Positions 24,828 to 33,075 of a DNA stretch of 64,000 nt are shown piece by piece. The stretch covers positions 124,001-188,000 of the forward strand of contig JAJPHG010000031.1 of assembly GCA_021325375.1 (NCBI GenBank), read 5' to 3'. A program made the translations under genes and the position numbers. Positions within the stretch are counted from its first letter, which is position 1, and every line of letters starts with the position of its first letter. The stretch comes from Alphaproteobacteria bacterium. GTDB lineage: Bacteria > Pseudomonadota > Alphaproteobacteria > Micropepsales > Micropepsaceae. The notes under the pieces were generated by a model that worked only from the letters and a program-made list of their open reading frames with translations, was not told where the DNA came from and ran no database searches.

Positions 24828-25352
24828 CTACTCCTCCAAATCCTTCGGCCTGACGAACGCATCGAGCTCGCCGCAGCCGGGCGCCGCATCGGCCCAGCGC
24901 GCGACGTCGAAATCGATCACCGCGAGCGCGCAGGTGGGGAACTTCTCGTCCATCGCGTCGTAGCGCTTGCGCAGCTTCTTCTCCAGCGGCACCGAGGCGA
25001 GCGCGAGCGCAAGCTGCTCCAGCCCCGGATTGTGGCCCACCGCCATCAGCACGCCCGATCTGTCCGGCGCGCGGCGGATCAGCGACAGAACCACTTCGGG
25101 CTCGGCGAGATAGAGCTCGCTCAGGTACTGCACGGTCGGCGTCGCGCCGAGCTCGGGCAGCAGCAGCTTCACCGTCTCGCGCGTGCGCGTGGACGACGAG
25201 CACAGGATCAGGTCGGGGATGTAGACGTCCTCGCGCAGGAAGCGGCCCATGCGGGCGCTATCCTTCTCGCCGCGCTTCTCCAGCCCGCGCTTGGCGTCGT
25301 CGGCGGTCTCGCGCTCCGCCTTGGCGTGGCGCAGGAGCAGCAGCCGTTTCAT
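24828..25352 (-). CDS. sixA: SixA-like phosphohistidine phosphatase, 174 aa
   Basis: This is a histidine phosphatase of the SixA type, which in E. coli dephosphorylates phosphohistidine on phosphotransfer proteins. The catalytic LLLLRHAKAER (RHxK variant of RHG) is at residues 4-14, and the second histidine is in GHNPGLEQ. Length is normal. Its ATG overlaps the TGA of the terB-like gene by 4 bp (ATGA), so the two are co-translated. The target in this organism is unknown. The 3' end lies 6 bp from repeat C1. Confidence 0.87.
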   Translation of the reverse strand: MKRLLLLRHAKAERETADDAKRGLEKRGEKDSARMGRFLREDVYIPDLILCSSSTRTRETVKLLLPELGATPTVQYLSELYLAEPEVVLSLIRRAPDRSGVLMAVGHNPGLEQLALALASVPLEKKLRKRYDAMDEKFPTCALAVIDFDVARWADAAPGCGELDAFVRPKDLEE

Positions 25353-25759
25353 GCGATCTGGTAACGCGCCCGCGCGCCGCGCTCGAGCGCGGCCGAGACC
25401 AGCCGGTCGATGCCGAGCGCGCGGCGGATCGCCTCGATGACGCGGATCTCCTCCAGCATCACGCGGCTGTCGGAGAGCGCGATCTCGAGCGCCAGCCAAT
25501 AGGCAGTCTCGCGCAGATGCTCGGGCAGCGCCGCCTTGACGAGGCCGAGGATGGCGTCGAGGCCCTCGTTCTCCTGCAGGATCGCGCCGCAATCCTGCGC
25601 GGTGGCGAGCAGGCGGCTGTGATCGAAATCGCGGAAGGCGGGCAGATGCTTCGACAACTCGCCGATCGTCTTCAGCTCCTTGTCGGAGATCACGCCGTCG
25701 GACGCCGCCACGACGACCATGACGTAGACGAGCGCGGTCTGGTGGCTGATGGTGTTCAT
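25349..25759 (-). CDS. TerB-family protein, 136 aa
   Basis: This is a small all-helical cytosolic protein of the TerB (tellurite resistance-like) superfamily. The pattern is MVVVAASDGVISDKELKTIGEL near the N-terminus (the acidic metal-site-like D-G-x-I-x-x-x-E) and a second similar helix pair, ALSDSRVMLEEIRVIEAIRRALG, near the C-terminus. Despite the name, most stand-alone members have no proven link to tellurite. AGAGA precedes the ATG. It is followed by sixA with a 4-bp overlap and is divergent from metZ across 74 bp. Confidence 0.82.
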   Translation of the reverse strand: MNTISHQTALVYVMVVVAASDGVISDKELKTIGELSKHLPAFRDFDHSRLLATAQDCGAILQENEGLDAILGLVKAALPEHLRETAYWLALEIALSDSRVMLEEIRVIEAIRRALGIDRLVSAALERGARARYQIA

Positions 25760-25833
25760 GCGGTCTCTCTTGGGCGCGGCGGCGCGACCTTAAGAAACTT
25801 GACCGTGAGCGGCAAGGCACGTCACAAACGGCC

Positions 25834-27030
25834 ATGGCGACGAACAAAAAGCCCGGCAAATGGCGCGCGCGGACGCTGGGCGTTCGCGGCGGGACCATGC
25901 GCACGCCGTTCCAGGAGACGGCCGAGGCGCTGTTTCTGACCTCGGGCTATGCCTACGAATCGTCCGCCCAGGCCGAGGGCCGCTTCACCGGCGAGGACGA
26001 CGGCTACCAGTACACGCGCTTCTCCAACCCCACGATCACGATGTTCGAGGAGCGCATGGCGGCGCTGGAGGACGCGCCCGTCGCGCGCGCGACCGCCAGC
26101 GGCATGGCGGCGGTGAGCGCGGCCCTGCTCGCAGGCCTCAGCGCGGGCGACCACGTCGTGGCGGCGAAGGCGATGTTCGGCTCGTGCCGCCACGTCATCG
26201 CCGACATCCTGCCGCGCTTCGGCGTCGCGCACACCCTCGTCGACGGCGCCGATCTCGACGCCTGGCAGGGCGCGATGCGCACCGGCACGAAGATGCTGTT
26301 CCTGGAGACGCCTGCGAACCCGACGCTCGATCTCGTCGACATCGCCGCGGTGGCGAAGATCGCGGACGGCGCGGGCGCGCGGCTGATCGTCGACAACGCC
26401 TTCGCCAGCCCCGCGCTGCAGCAGCCGATGAAGCACGGCGCGCACATCGTCGTGCACTCGACGACGAAATACATCGATGGTCAGGGGCGGTGCCTTGGCG
26501 GCGTCATCCTCTGCCATGAGGATTTCCTGAACCAGCGGCTGCAGCCCTTCCTGCGCAACACCGGTCCGGTGATGAGCCCGTTCAATGCCTGGGTGCATCT
26601 CAAGAGCCTGGAGACGCTCGACCTGCGCATGCGCGAGCATTGCGCCAATGCGCTCGCAGTTGCGCGCTTCCTGCGGCGCCACAAGAAGATCGCGCGCGTG
26701 CTCTATCCTTTCCTGGACGATCATCCGCAGCACGCGCTCGCCAAGAGGCAGATGTCCGGCGGCGGCGGCGGCGTGGTGAGCTTCGAGGTCGCGGGGGGCA
26801 AGGACGCCGCCTACCGCCTGATGGACGCGCTGAGCCTGATCGACATCTCCAACAACCTCGGCGACGCCAAGAGCCTGATCACCCATCCCGAGACGACGAC
26901 GCATTCGCGCCTCGGCGCCGAAGCGCGCGCCGAGCTCGGGATAACATCGGGCATGCTGCGCCTCTCCGTCGGCCTCGAAGACGCCGACGACATCTGCGAG
27001 GATCTGGAGCAGGCGCTCGGGGCGGTGTGA
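25834..27030 (+). CDS. metZ: O-succinylhomoserine sulfhydrylase, 398 aa
   Basis: This is a PLP enzyme of the Cys/Met metabolism family that makes homocysteine from O-succinylhomoserine and sulfide, in methionine synthesis. The PLP lysine is in HSTTKYIDGQGR. The Tyr/Arg phosphate site is in YQYTRFSNPT, and ETPANPTLDLVDI and the C-terminal SLITHPETTTHSRL are typical. The IDGQGRCLGG form favours metZ over metB or metC. The leader of 74 bp shows no SAM riboswitch that I can recognise. In many Alphaproteobacteria metZ adjoins apaG; here 3.8 kb of accessory genes separates them. Confidence 0.92.
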   Translation: MATNKKPGKWRARTLGVRGGTMRTPFQETAEALFLTSGYAYESSAQAEGRFTGEDDGYQYTRFSNPTITMFEERMAALEDAPVARATASGMAAVSAALLAGLSAGDHVVAAKAMFGSCRHVIADILPRFGVAHTLVDGADLDAWQGAMRTGTKMLFLETPANPTLDLVDIAAVAKIADGAGARLIVDNAFASPALQQPMKHGAHIVVHSTTKYIDGQGRCLGGVILCHEDFLNQRLQPFLRNTGPVMSPFNAWVHLKSLETLDLRMREHCANALAVARFLRRHKKIARVLYPFLDDHPQHALAKRQMSGGGGGVVSFEVAGGKDAAYRLMDALSLIDISNNLGDAKSLITHPETTTHSRLGAEARAELGITSGMLRLSVGLEDADDICEDLEQALGAV

Positions 27031-27048
27031 TGGCTCACTCTCTCATTC

Positions 27049-27089
27049 GTCATCCTGAGGTGCGAGCGCAGCGAGCCTCGAAGGATGAC
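27049..27089. repeat. family A palindromic repeat, half copy A2
   Basis: A single unit: GTCATCCTGAGG, the tip GCGAGCGCAGCGAGC, then CCTCGAAGGATGAC. It lies between metZ and the GIY-YIG gene. Its AAGGA (27081-27085) is the nearest thing to a ribosome binding site for the next gene, although 12 bp from the ATG is long. Confidence 0.85.
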
Positions 27090-27097
27090 GGCGCGGA

Positions 27098-27520
27098 ATG
27101 AGCGGCTGGGCTTACATGCTGCGCTGTTCCGACGGAAGTTACTACGTCGGCTCGACTTCATATGACGACATCGACATCCGTGTCGGCGAGCACAATGACG
27201 GCAGATTTGAGGGCTTCACGCACAAGCGACGGCCCGTCGTCTTGGTTTGGGCCGAACACTTCGGCGACCTGCGTGATGCGCAGGACTGCGAACGCAGAGT
27301 CAAGGGTTGGCGCCGAGAAAAGAAAGAAGCGCTTATCGGCAAGGACTGGAGCGCGCTTAAGATGCTCGCAAAACGTCCAAACGCGCGTCGCCCTTCGAGG
27401 GCCGCTTCGCGGCCACCTCAGGGTGACGCGCTACTTCTAAATCCATCAGAACGTCATCCTGAGGTGCGAGTGCAGCGAGCCTCGAAGGATGACGACTCGA
27501 TAAAAGGGGGAAATATATGA
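27098..27520 (+). CDS. GIY-YIG nuclease family protein with repeat-encoded C-terminal tail, 140 aa
   Basis: This is a small UPF0213-like GIY-YIG domain: AYMLRCSDGSYYVGST at the start, then the conserved Arg/His of IRVGEHNDGR, and ERRVKGWRREKKEALI. These stand-alone domains normally end at about 95 residues. Here the last 45 residues (ARRPSRAASRPPQGD... ERHPEVRVQRASKDDD) are translated from repeat A3, which appears to have removed the original stop. Its TGA overlaps the ATG of the next gene (ATGA). The core nuclease domain is complete; the tail is probably unstructured. Biological role unknown. Confidence 0.85.
   Translation: MSGWAYMLRCSDGSYYVGSTSYDDIDIRVGEHNDGRFEGFTHKRRPVVLVWAEHFGDLRDAQDCERRVKGWRREKKEALIGKDWSALKMLAKRPNARRPSRAASRPPQGDALLLNPSERHPEVRVQRASKDDDSIKGGNI
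27386..27494. repeat. cloverleaf-type palindromic repeat, family A, copy A3
   Basis: The left half is CGTCGCCCTTCGAGG, then the perfect side hairpin GGCCGC-TTC-GCGGCC, then CACCTCAGGGTGACG. The right half is CGTCATCCTGAGGTG, the tip GCGAGTGCAGCGAGC, then CCTCGAAGGATGACG. It lies inside the coding frame of the GIY-YIG gene and just upstream of the esterase gene. Confidence 0.88.
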
Positions 27521-29244
27521 AATCGAGATTCTTTACGCTCGCCATAGTGCTTTTCTGCAGCAGCCCCGCCTCCGCCGCCGGGCTCTCCTTCTCCGTCTCC
27601 TTCCCCGCGTCGATGAGCGCGGCCCCGCTTGACGGGCACGTCACGCTGCTCGTGGCGAAAGGCGCGCCATCCGACGAGCCGCGCAAGCTCGTGTCGCCGG
27701 ACGAGCCGCTGAAGTCGCCGTTCATCTTCGGACTTACCGTCGATGGGCTGAAGCCCGATGCGCCCGCGGTGCTCGATGCGCATGCGTTCGGCTGGCCGCT
27801 CGAGAGCATGGCCTCGCTCAAGCCGGGCGACTACACGGTGCAGGCGGTGCTCAACCGCTACGAGACGTTCCACCGCGCCGACGGCACGACGCTCAAGCTG
27901 CCGCCCGAGATGGGCGAAGGCCAGCACTGGGCGGAGAAGCCTGGCAATCTCTATTCCAAGCCGATCAAGCTCCATATCGACCCCGCGCACGGCCAGATCA
28001 TCGCCATCGTGCTCGACCAGAAGATCGCGCCCATCCCCGACAAGAAGGACACCCCGTTCGTCCGCCATATCAGGATCAAGAGCGAATTGCTGTCGAAGTT
28101 CTGGGGGCGGCCGGTTTATCTGGGCGCGCATGTGCTGGTGCCTTACGGCTTCGACGCGCATCCGGGCGCGCATTATCCGCTGATGGTGTTCCACGGGCAC
28201 TTCCCGAGCGACATCTCGGAGCTGCGCACGACGCCGCCGGATGCGAACCTCAAGCCCGACTATTCCGACCGCTTCCATCTCGCCGGCTACAACCGCATCC
28301 AGCAGCAGGAGGCCTATGCGTTCTATCAAAAATGGATCTCGCCCGGCTTTCCGCGCTTCCTGGTGATCGAGATCCAGCACGCCAATCCGTATTACGACGA
28401 CAGCTATGCGGTGAATTCGGCCAATCTCGGTCCCTACGGCGACGCGATCAACAAGGAGTTGGTCCCGTACATCGAGAAGACGTTCCGGGGCCTGGGCACG
28501 GGCTGGTCGCGCTTCACCTATGGCGGCTCGACGGGCGGCTGGGAGGCCTTGGCGACGCAGGTCTTTTATCCCGACATGTACAACGGCAGCTTCGCCGCCT
28601 GCCCCGACCCGATCGACTTCCGTGCCTACACCGTCATCAATCTGTATACGGACAAGAACGCCTATACGCTGGACGGCGCCGCCGCCACGGTCGAGCGGCC
28701 CGCGATCCGCAACTATCTGGGCGAGATCTTCACCACCCAGCGCGACGCCAACCACATGGAGCTCGCCCAAGGCGACCACAGCCGCTCCGGCGGGCAGTAC
28801 GACATCTGGCAGGCGGTGTTCTCGCCGCTCGGCGCCGACGGATACCCCAAGCCCATCTTCGACAAGGTGACCGGCGAGATCGACAAGTCCGTCGCCGCCT
28901 ATTGGCGCGACCATTACGACCTCGCGCACATCATCCAGCGCGACTGGGCGAGCTTGGGGCCGAAGCTCGCCGGCAAGATCCACATCTATGTCGGCAGCGG
29001 CGATACTTATTACCTCAACGACGCCGTCTACTACGCGCAAGACACGCTCGAGCACCTGAAGAACCCGGCTTACGGCGGCGAGGTCAAATACGGCGACCGC
29101 GCCGAGCATTGCTGGAACGGCGACCCGAACCTGCCGAACGCGTATTCCAGGCTGCACTACGACTTCCAATACCTGCCGAAAATCCTGGCGCGCATCCAGG
29201 CGACGGCGCCGAAAGGCGCGGATCTGACGAGCTGGAGATACTAG
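27517..29244 (+). CDS. exported esterase-family alpha/beta hydrolase, 575 aa
   Basis: The signal peptide (MKSRFFTLAIVLFCSSPASA) predicts periplasmic or extracellular location. Residues of about 20-190 form an N-terminal beta domain, followed by an esterase-D-like (PF00756-type) catalytic domain. HYPLMVFHGH is the oxyanion strand, GGSTGGWEALA contains the nucleophile serine, and a late AEHCWNGD carries the likely catalytic histidine. The insertion between strand and nucleophile (EIQHANPYYDDSYAVN) resembles carbohydrate-ester hydrolases. The substrate is unknown. AAAGGGGG precedes the ATG at 27517, which overlaps the stop of the GIY-YIG gene. Confidence 0.8.
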   Translation: MKSRFFTLAIVLFCSSPASAAGLSFSVSFPASMSAAPLDGHVTLLVAKGAPSDEPRKLVSPDEPLKSPFIFGLTVDGLKPDAPAVLDAHAFGWPLESMASLKPGDYTVQAVLNRYETFHRADGTTLKLPPEMGEGQHWAEKPGNLYSKPIKLHIDPAHGQIIAIVLDQKIAPIPDKKDTPFVRHIRIKSELLSKFWGRPVYLGAHVLVPYGFDAHPGAHYPLMVFHGHFPSDISELRTTPPDANLKPDYSDRFHLAGYNRIQQQEAYAFYQKWISPGFPRFLVIEIQHANPYYDDSYAVNSANLGPYGDAINKELVPYIEKTFRGLGTGWSRFTYGGSTGGWEALATQVFYPDMYNGSFAACPDPIDFRAYTVINLYTDKNAYTLDGAAATVERPAIRNYLGEIFTTQRDANHMELAQGDHSRSGGQYDIWQAVFSPLGADGYPKPIFDKVTGEIDKSVAAYWRDHYDLAHIIQRDWASLGPKLAGKIHIYVGSGDTYYLNDAVYYAQDTLEHLKNPAYGGEVKYGDRAEHCWNGDPNLPNAYSRLHYDFQYLPKILARIQATAPKGADLTSWRY

Positions 29245-29254
29245 AGTTCCACTT

Positions 29255-29379
29255 GTCATTCCCGGCCGAGCGAAGCGAGGGGAAGGGAACCCAGGTGACT
29301 GGGTTAAGTTAAAGCCCAGTCACCTGGGTCCCCTTCCCTCACATCGCGCGCAGTGCGCGCGATGTGAGCCGGGGATGAC
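29255..29379. repeat. cloverleaf-type palindromic repeat, family B, copy B3
   Basis: Outer strands are GTCATTCCCGGC and GCCGGGGATGAC. The left side arm is short and weak (GAGCGAAGCGAG). The right one is a long perfect hairpin, CTCACATCGCGCGC-AGT-GCGCGCGATGTGAG. The inner stem continues into the apical region (GGTGACTGGG/CCCAGTCACC). It lies between the esterase gene and the PadR gene, which run in the same direction. Confidence 0.9.
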
Positions 29380-29424
29380 AACAATGGTTGGACTGCGAGA
29401 AACTCTTGCAATTCGCCACCCCCT

Positions 29425-29441
29425 ATGTAGACTTCCTACAT
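29425..29441. promoter_or_regulatory. candidate PadR operator overlapping the padR start codon
   Basis: ATGTAG-ACTTC-CTACAT is a perfect 17-bp palindrome whose last three bases include the first two of the ATG at 29440. PadR-family proteins usually bind ATGT-N8-ACAT palindromes; here the central spacing is N9. The position predicts autorepression (inference). Confidence 0.6.
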
Positions 29442-29748
29442 GGGTGACGAACCGAGAATCACCGGACCCACGCTCAGGGTGCTCGCCGCCTTGCTCTCCT
29501 CGCCGCGCGACGAGTTGTCGGGCGCCGAGATCGGCCGCGCCGCGAAGCTCGCCTCCGGTACGCTCTATCCGATCCTGCTCCGCCTCGAAGGCGCGGGCTG
29601 GCTGCAAAGCCGCTGGGAACGCGAAGACCCCAGCGAGCTCGGCCGCCCTCGCCGCCGCTTCTACCGCGTCACCGCGGTTGGCGCAAAGAAAGCCAAAGCC
29701 GCCGTCAAAGACCTCCAGCCCGCCTTCGGGAGGCTGTCATGGGCGTGA
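29440..29748 (+). CDS. PadR-family transcriptional regulator, 102 aa
   Basis: This is a short winged-helix regulator. The DNA-binding pattern is LRVLAALLSSPRDELSGAEIGRAAKLASGTLYPILLRLEGAGWL, followed by a wing with RPRRRFYRVTAVG. It lacks the long C-terminal dimerisation helix of full-size PadR proteins and matches the short subfamily often paired with a membrane protein. No ribosome binding site precedes the ATG at 29440; the space is taken by the candidate operator, so translation may be leaderless or start close to the 5' end (inference). It overlaps the following gene by 10 bp. Confidence 0.85.
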   Translation: MGDEPRITGPTLRVLAALLSSPRDELSGAEIGRAAKLASGTLYPILLRLEGAGWLQSRWEREDPSELGRPRRRFYRVTAVGAKKAKAAVKDLQPAFGRLSWA

Positions 29749-30287
29749 TCGTAGGAATGGCAATACTAAGCATTCTGGGCGCTACGTCATCCCAGCTGCT
29801 CGGTGAAGAGATAAAAGCATGGGCGCCATGGCTCGCGAAACGATTGACCGACATGGCTCTGCGCCGGCTGCCAGCGAACCTACGCATCAGGTTTCACGAA
29901 GAGTGGGAAAGCCACATAGCTGAAGTGCCAGGGTCATTTGGCAAGATACTCGTAGCTATCGGGTTTGGCTTTGCGGCATGGCGCGTTAGGTCAGAATTTC
30001 TTAGGCGCCATGTACGCAACTCGCATCAAAAAGCCGACAATAGCAGGAAGATTTCCATTACCCCCTCTGCGCAAACGATGGGAGCGCATCGAAGAAGAGT
30101 CAGTACTGTTAACAGAACTCAACCCGCTAACCGAGAAGTCGCGCGGGAGGAATTGGCCGAGCTGAACAAGCTAATACATCGGGTGCAGGTCGATAGCGGC
30201 AACGATAATAAATATCAGACGCTACGATTCCTCCAGCGGCTAGGACGAAGACGCATTCTCGAAGAATATCTTTCGCGAGCTGAATGA
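29739..30287 (+). CDS. membrane-associated partner of the PadR regulator, 182 aa
   Basis: It starts 10 bp inside the padR gene. The N-terminus has a hydrophobic segment (MGVIVGMAILSILGATSS). Then comes ALRRLPANLRIRFHEEWESHIAEVPGSFGKILVAIGFGFAAWRV, a pattern seen in small proteins encoded next to short PadR regulators. The second half is Arg/Asn/Gln-rich and hydrophilic, ending EEYLSRAE. Base composition from about 29.75 kb is clearly more A/T-rich than the surroundings, suggesting recent acquisition. Function is unknown; signalling with the PadR protein is an inference from the overlap. Confidence 0.65.
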   Translation: MGVIVGMAILSILGATSSQLLGEEIKAWAPWLAKRLTDMALRRLPANLRIRFHEEWESHIAEVPGSFGKILVAIGFGFAAWRVRSEFLRRHVRNSHQKADNSRKISITPSAQTMGAHRRRVSTVNRTQPANREVAREELAELNKLIHRVQVDSGNDNKYQTLRFLQRLGRRRILEEYLSRAE

Positions 30288-30745
30288 CCATGTCCCCCCA
30301 CCACGCCTCCGTCGTCTGGACGCGCACCAGCGCAGACTTCACCTACGATACCTACAACCGCGCGCATGAGATCCGGTTCAAGGACGGCGCGATCACCATC
30401 CCCGGCTCGGGCGCGCCGATGTTCAAGGGCGATGCGGAGCGCGTCGATCCGGAGGAGGCGTTCGTGGCGTCGCTGGCGGCGTGTCACATGCTCACCTTCC
30501 TGGCGCTGTGCGCGCGCAAGCGGCTGACCGTGGAAGCTTACGAGGACAATGCCGAGGGCTTCCTGGAAAAAGGCGCGAACGGCAAGTTTTCGATGACCCG
30601 CGTCACACTGAAGCCCCGCGTGCGTTTCGCGCCGGGAACCGAGGTCGACGCGGCCAAGCTCGCCGATATTCACCACAAATCCCACGAGGAATGCTTCATC
30701 GCCAATTCGGTCAAGACCGACGTTGCGGTCGAGCCACAGTCCTGA
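30284..30745 (+). CDS. OsmC-family protein, 153 aa
   Basis: This is a peroxiredoxin-like OsmC/Ohr-fold protein expected to reduce organic hydroperoxides. The two reactive cysteines are in place: SLAACHMLTFL near residue 65 and HEECFIANSV near 140. The N-terminal TYDTYNRAHEIRFKDG strand pair is typical. It could be the OsmC rather than the Ohr branch. The ATG at 30284 overlaps the upstream TGA (ATGA); an ATG at 30290 is an alternative. G/C content returns to that of the chromosome here, unlike the gene before it. Confidence 0.87.
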   Translation: MTMSPHHASVVWTRTSADFTYDTYNRAHEIRFKDGAITIPGSGAPMFKGDAERVDPEEAFVASLAACHMLTFLALCARKRLTVEAYEDNAEGFLEKGANGKFSMTRVTLKPRVRFAPGTEVDAAKLADIHHKSHEECFIANSVKTDVAVEPQS

Positions 30746-30801
30746 AGTTCCCCCCTCCAGCACGCTTGCACAGCCCAAGCGCGCGGCGCGATAATGGCGC
30801 C

Positions 30802-31194
30802 ATGTATGAAAGAGAGACGCGCGGCGTGAGGGTGGCGGTGAGGCCCGCCTATCTCGACGACCAATCCGATCCCGACGAGGGCCAGTTCCTGTGGTCCTAC
30901 ACGGTGACGATCGAGAACAAGGGCGCCGAGCCGGTGCAGCTCATCTCGCGCTATTGGCACATCACCGACGCCCATGGCCGCGAGCAGGAAGTGCAGGGTC
31001 CTGGCGTCGTGGGCGCCCAGCCGGTGATCGCGCCCGGACAGGCGTTCGAATATACCAGCGGTTGTCCGCTGCCGACCTCGTCCGGCCACATGGTCGGCCG
31101 CTACCACATGAAGACCGCGTCGGGCGAGGATTTCGAGGCCGAAATCCCGGCCTTCCTCCTTGAAAGCCCGCACGAGCGGCGCCAGATCCACTAA
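30802..31194 (+). CDS. apaG: Co2+/Mg2+ efflux protein ApaG, 130 aa
   Basis: This is an ApaG-domain protein of fibronectin-III-like fold. Family landmarks are [23 protein letters not shown], the near-invariant [25 protein letters not shown], and [18 protein letters not shown]. Length is the usual 125-130 residues. The family is tied by genetics to divalent cation and Ap4A phenotypes, but its molecular role is unsettled. No strong ribosome binding site precedes the ATG. It is followed after 82 bp by folE. Confidence 0.93.
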   Translation: MYERETRGVRVAVRPAYLDDQSDPDEGQFLWSYTVTIENKGAEPVQLISRYWHITDAHGREQEVQGPGVVGAQPVIAPGQAFEYTSGCPLPTSSGHMVGRYHMKTASGEDFEAEIPAFLLESPHERRQIH

Positions 31195-31276
31195 AACCCT
31201 AATCCGCCGCGGGTTGATCCGGCCACTTGCTTCGGGCGTTATGGCCCCATTCGATCCGCCCATTCGCGAGCAGCCC

Positions 31277-31921
31277 ATGTCCGACGCCGTCAAGACGACC
31301 CCGTTCTGTGCCAAGACGCCCAAGCCGGCCGAGCCGCGTCCGTCGCGCGAAGAAGCCGAGGCCGCGGTCCGCACGCTGCTGCTCTGGACCGGCGACGATC
31401 CCACGCGCGAGGGCCTGCGCGACACGCCCGCGCGCGTCGCCCGCGCCTATGAGGACTGGTTCTCGGGCTACGGCGAGGACCCGGAGGAGTTCCTCAAGCG
31501 CACCTTCGAGGAGGTGGAGGGCTACGACGACATGATCGTGCTCAAGGACATCCGCTTCGAATCCCATTGCGAGCATCACCTGGCGCCGATCATCGGCCGC
31601 GCCCATATCGGCTACCTGCCGAACAACAAGGTCGTGGGCATCTCCAAGCTCGCGCGCGTGGTGGAGGCCTATGCGCGGCGCCTGCAGGTGCAGGAGAAGA
31701 TGAACGCGCAGATCGCGCATTGCATCCAGACCGTGCTCGAGCCCAAGGGCGTCGCGGTGGTGATCGAGGCGACGCACCAATGCATGACGACGCGCGGCGT
31801 GCACAAGACCGGCGTCAGCATGGTGACCTCGGCGATGCACGGCGAGTTCCGCAAGAACCCGCTGACGCGGCGCGAGTTCCTGAGCGTGATCGGAAATCCC
31901 GCCTCCAGCGTCGACGGCTGA
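31277..31921 (+). CDS. folE: GTP cyclohydrolase I, 214 aa
   Basis: This enzyme catalyses the first step of tetrahydrofolate synthesis, GTP to 7,8-dihydroneopterin triphosphate. The zinc and active-site signature is complete: [22 protein letters not shown] near residues 95-115, then the later zinc Cys in [12 protein letters not shown]. The N-terminal 25 residues are a variable extension. The C-terminal TRREFLSVI is typical. argE starts 2 bp after its stop, so the two share a transcript, although their pathways are unrelated. Confidence 0.95.
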   Translation: MSDAVKTTPFCAKTPKPAEPRPSREEAEAAVRTLLLWTGDDPTREGLRDTPARVARAYEDWFSGYGEDPEEFLKRTFEEVEGYDDMIVLKDIRFESHCEHHLAPIIGRAHIGYLPNNKVVGISKLARVVEAYARRLQVQEKMNAQIAHCIQTVLEPKGVAVVIEATHQCMTTRGVHKTGVSMVTSAMHGEFRKNPLTRREFLSVIGNPASSVDG

Positions 31922-31923
31922 GC

Positions 31924-33075
31924 GTGACCCCGCTCGACCTCACCAAGCGTCTCATCGCGTTCGATACGACGAGTAGGCTGTCCAACCTGGCGCTGATCGA
32001 TTTCGCACAGGAACTTCTGGAAGGCGCAGGCGCGCGCTGCCGGCGCAGCTACAATCCGGCGAAGACCAAGGCCAATCTCTTCGCGAGCTTCGGACCCGAA
32101 GGCGACGGCGGCACCGTGCTGTCCGGCCACACCGACGTCGTGCCCGTCGACGGGCAGGACTGGTCGAGCGATCCGTTCGCGGCGGAAGTGCGCGGCGACA
32201 GGCTCTTTGGCCGCGGCGCCTGCGACATGAAGGGCTTCGTCGGCACCGCGTTGTCGCTCGCGGACGAGATCGCGAACACCAAGCTGAAGCGTCCCATCCA
32301 TTTCGCGCTGTCGTTCGACGAGGAAGTCGGCTGCACGGGCGTGCCCGCGCTGCTCGCCGATCTCAAGGAAGCGGGGATCAAGCCCGCGCTCGTCATCGTG
32401 GGCGAGCCGACGCTGATGAAGGTCGTCGGCGCGCACAAGGGCGGCACGTCGGTGCGCACGCGCTGTCTCGGCCGCGAGGGCCATTCGAGCGCGCCGCACA
32501 AGGGCGCGAGCGCGGTGATGATGGCCGGCGAGTTCATCGCAATGCTGGCGCGGCTGGGCGTCGAACTCGAGGCCGACCGCGATCCGCGCTTCGATCCGCC
32601 CTTCACCACGACGCAGGCGAACGTCGTCTCCGGCGGCACCGCGCTCAACATCCTGGCGCGCGAGGCCGTGGTGACGTGGGAGTGCCGTCCCCTGCCCGGC
32701 CGCGACGGGCTGGCCGTGGTGGAGCGCGCGAAGACGCTCGCCGAGAGCGAGATCCTGCCGAAATACAAGACCGGCGCGCCCGAAGCGGCGTTCGAAACCA
32801 AGGTTTCGAGCAGCTATCCCGGACTGGCGCTCGATCCGGATTCGCCCGCGGTCGCGCTGGCGCTGATGCTCACCGGCGCCAACCGCGCCGAGACCGTCGC
32901 CTACGGCACCGAGGCCGGCCATTTCGCCGCCGCCGGCATCCCCGCCGTCATCTGCGGTCCCGGCTCCATCGACCAGGCGCACAAGGCGGATGAGTTCGTT
33001 GCGCTAAGCGAGCTGGATGCGTGCGAGGCGTTTTTGCGCAAGGTGATTGCGAGGGCCGGTCAACCCTCCCCTTGA
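31924..33075 (+). CDS. argE: acetylornithine deacetylase, 383 aa
   Basis: This is an M20-family zinc hydrolase that converts N-acetylornithine to ornithine in arginine synthesis. The metal and catalytic residues are visible: SGHTDVVPVDGQDW, GRGACDMKGF, the general base in SFDEEVGCTG, then GEPTLMKVVGAHKG. The GTG at 31924 gives the family N-terminus (TPLDLTKRLIAFDTTSR). The last residues, GQPSP, and the TGA stop come from repeat C2, so the gene's original end has been replaced or trimmed. Related M20 peptidases are an alternative, but the motif set fits ArgE best. Confidence 0.9.
   Translation: MTPLDLTKRLIAFDTTSRLSNLALIDFAQELLEGAGARCRRSYNPAKTKANLFASFGPEGDGGTVLSGHTDVVPVDGQDWSSDPFAAEVRGDRLFGRGACDMKGFVGTALSLADEIANTKLKRPIHFALSFDEEVGCTGVPALLADLKEAGIKPALVIVGEPTLMKVVGAHKGGTSVRTRCLGREGHSSAPHKGASAVMMAGEFIAMLARLGVELEADRDPRFDPPFTTTQANVVSGGTALNILAREAVVTWECRPLPGRDGLAVVERAKTLAESEILPKYKTGAPEAAFETKVSSSYPGLALDPDSPAVALALMLTGANRAETVAYGTEAGHFAAAGIPAVICGPGSIDQAHKADEFVALSELDACEAFLRKVIARAGQPSP

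Noticed and set aside
25760..25833. SAM riboswitch upstream of metZ
   Set aside because: The 74-bp leader lacks the conserved SAM-II or SAM/SAH core sequences I know, and it is shared with the divergent terB-like gene.
1771..27494. Repeats as a CRISPR array
   Set aside because: Copies are dispersed, palindromic over their whole length and not regularly spaced; no cas genes are seen.
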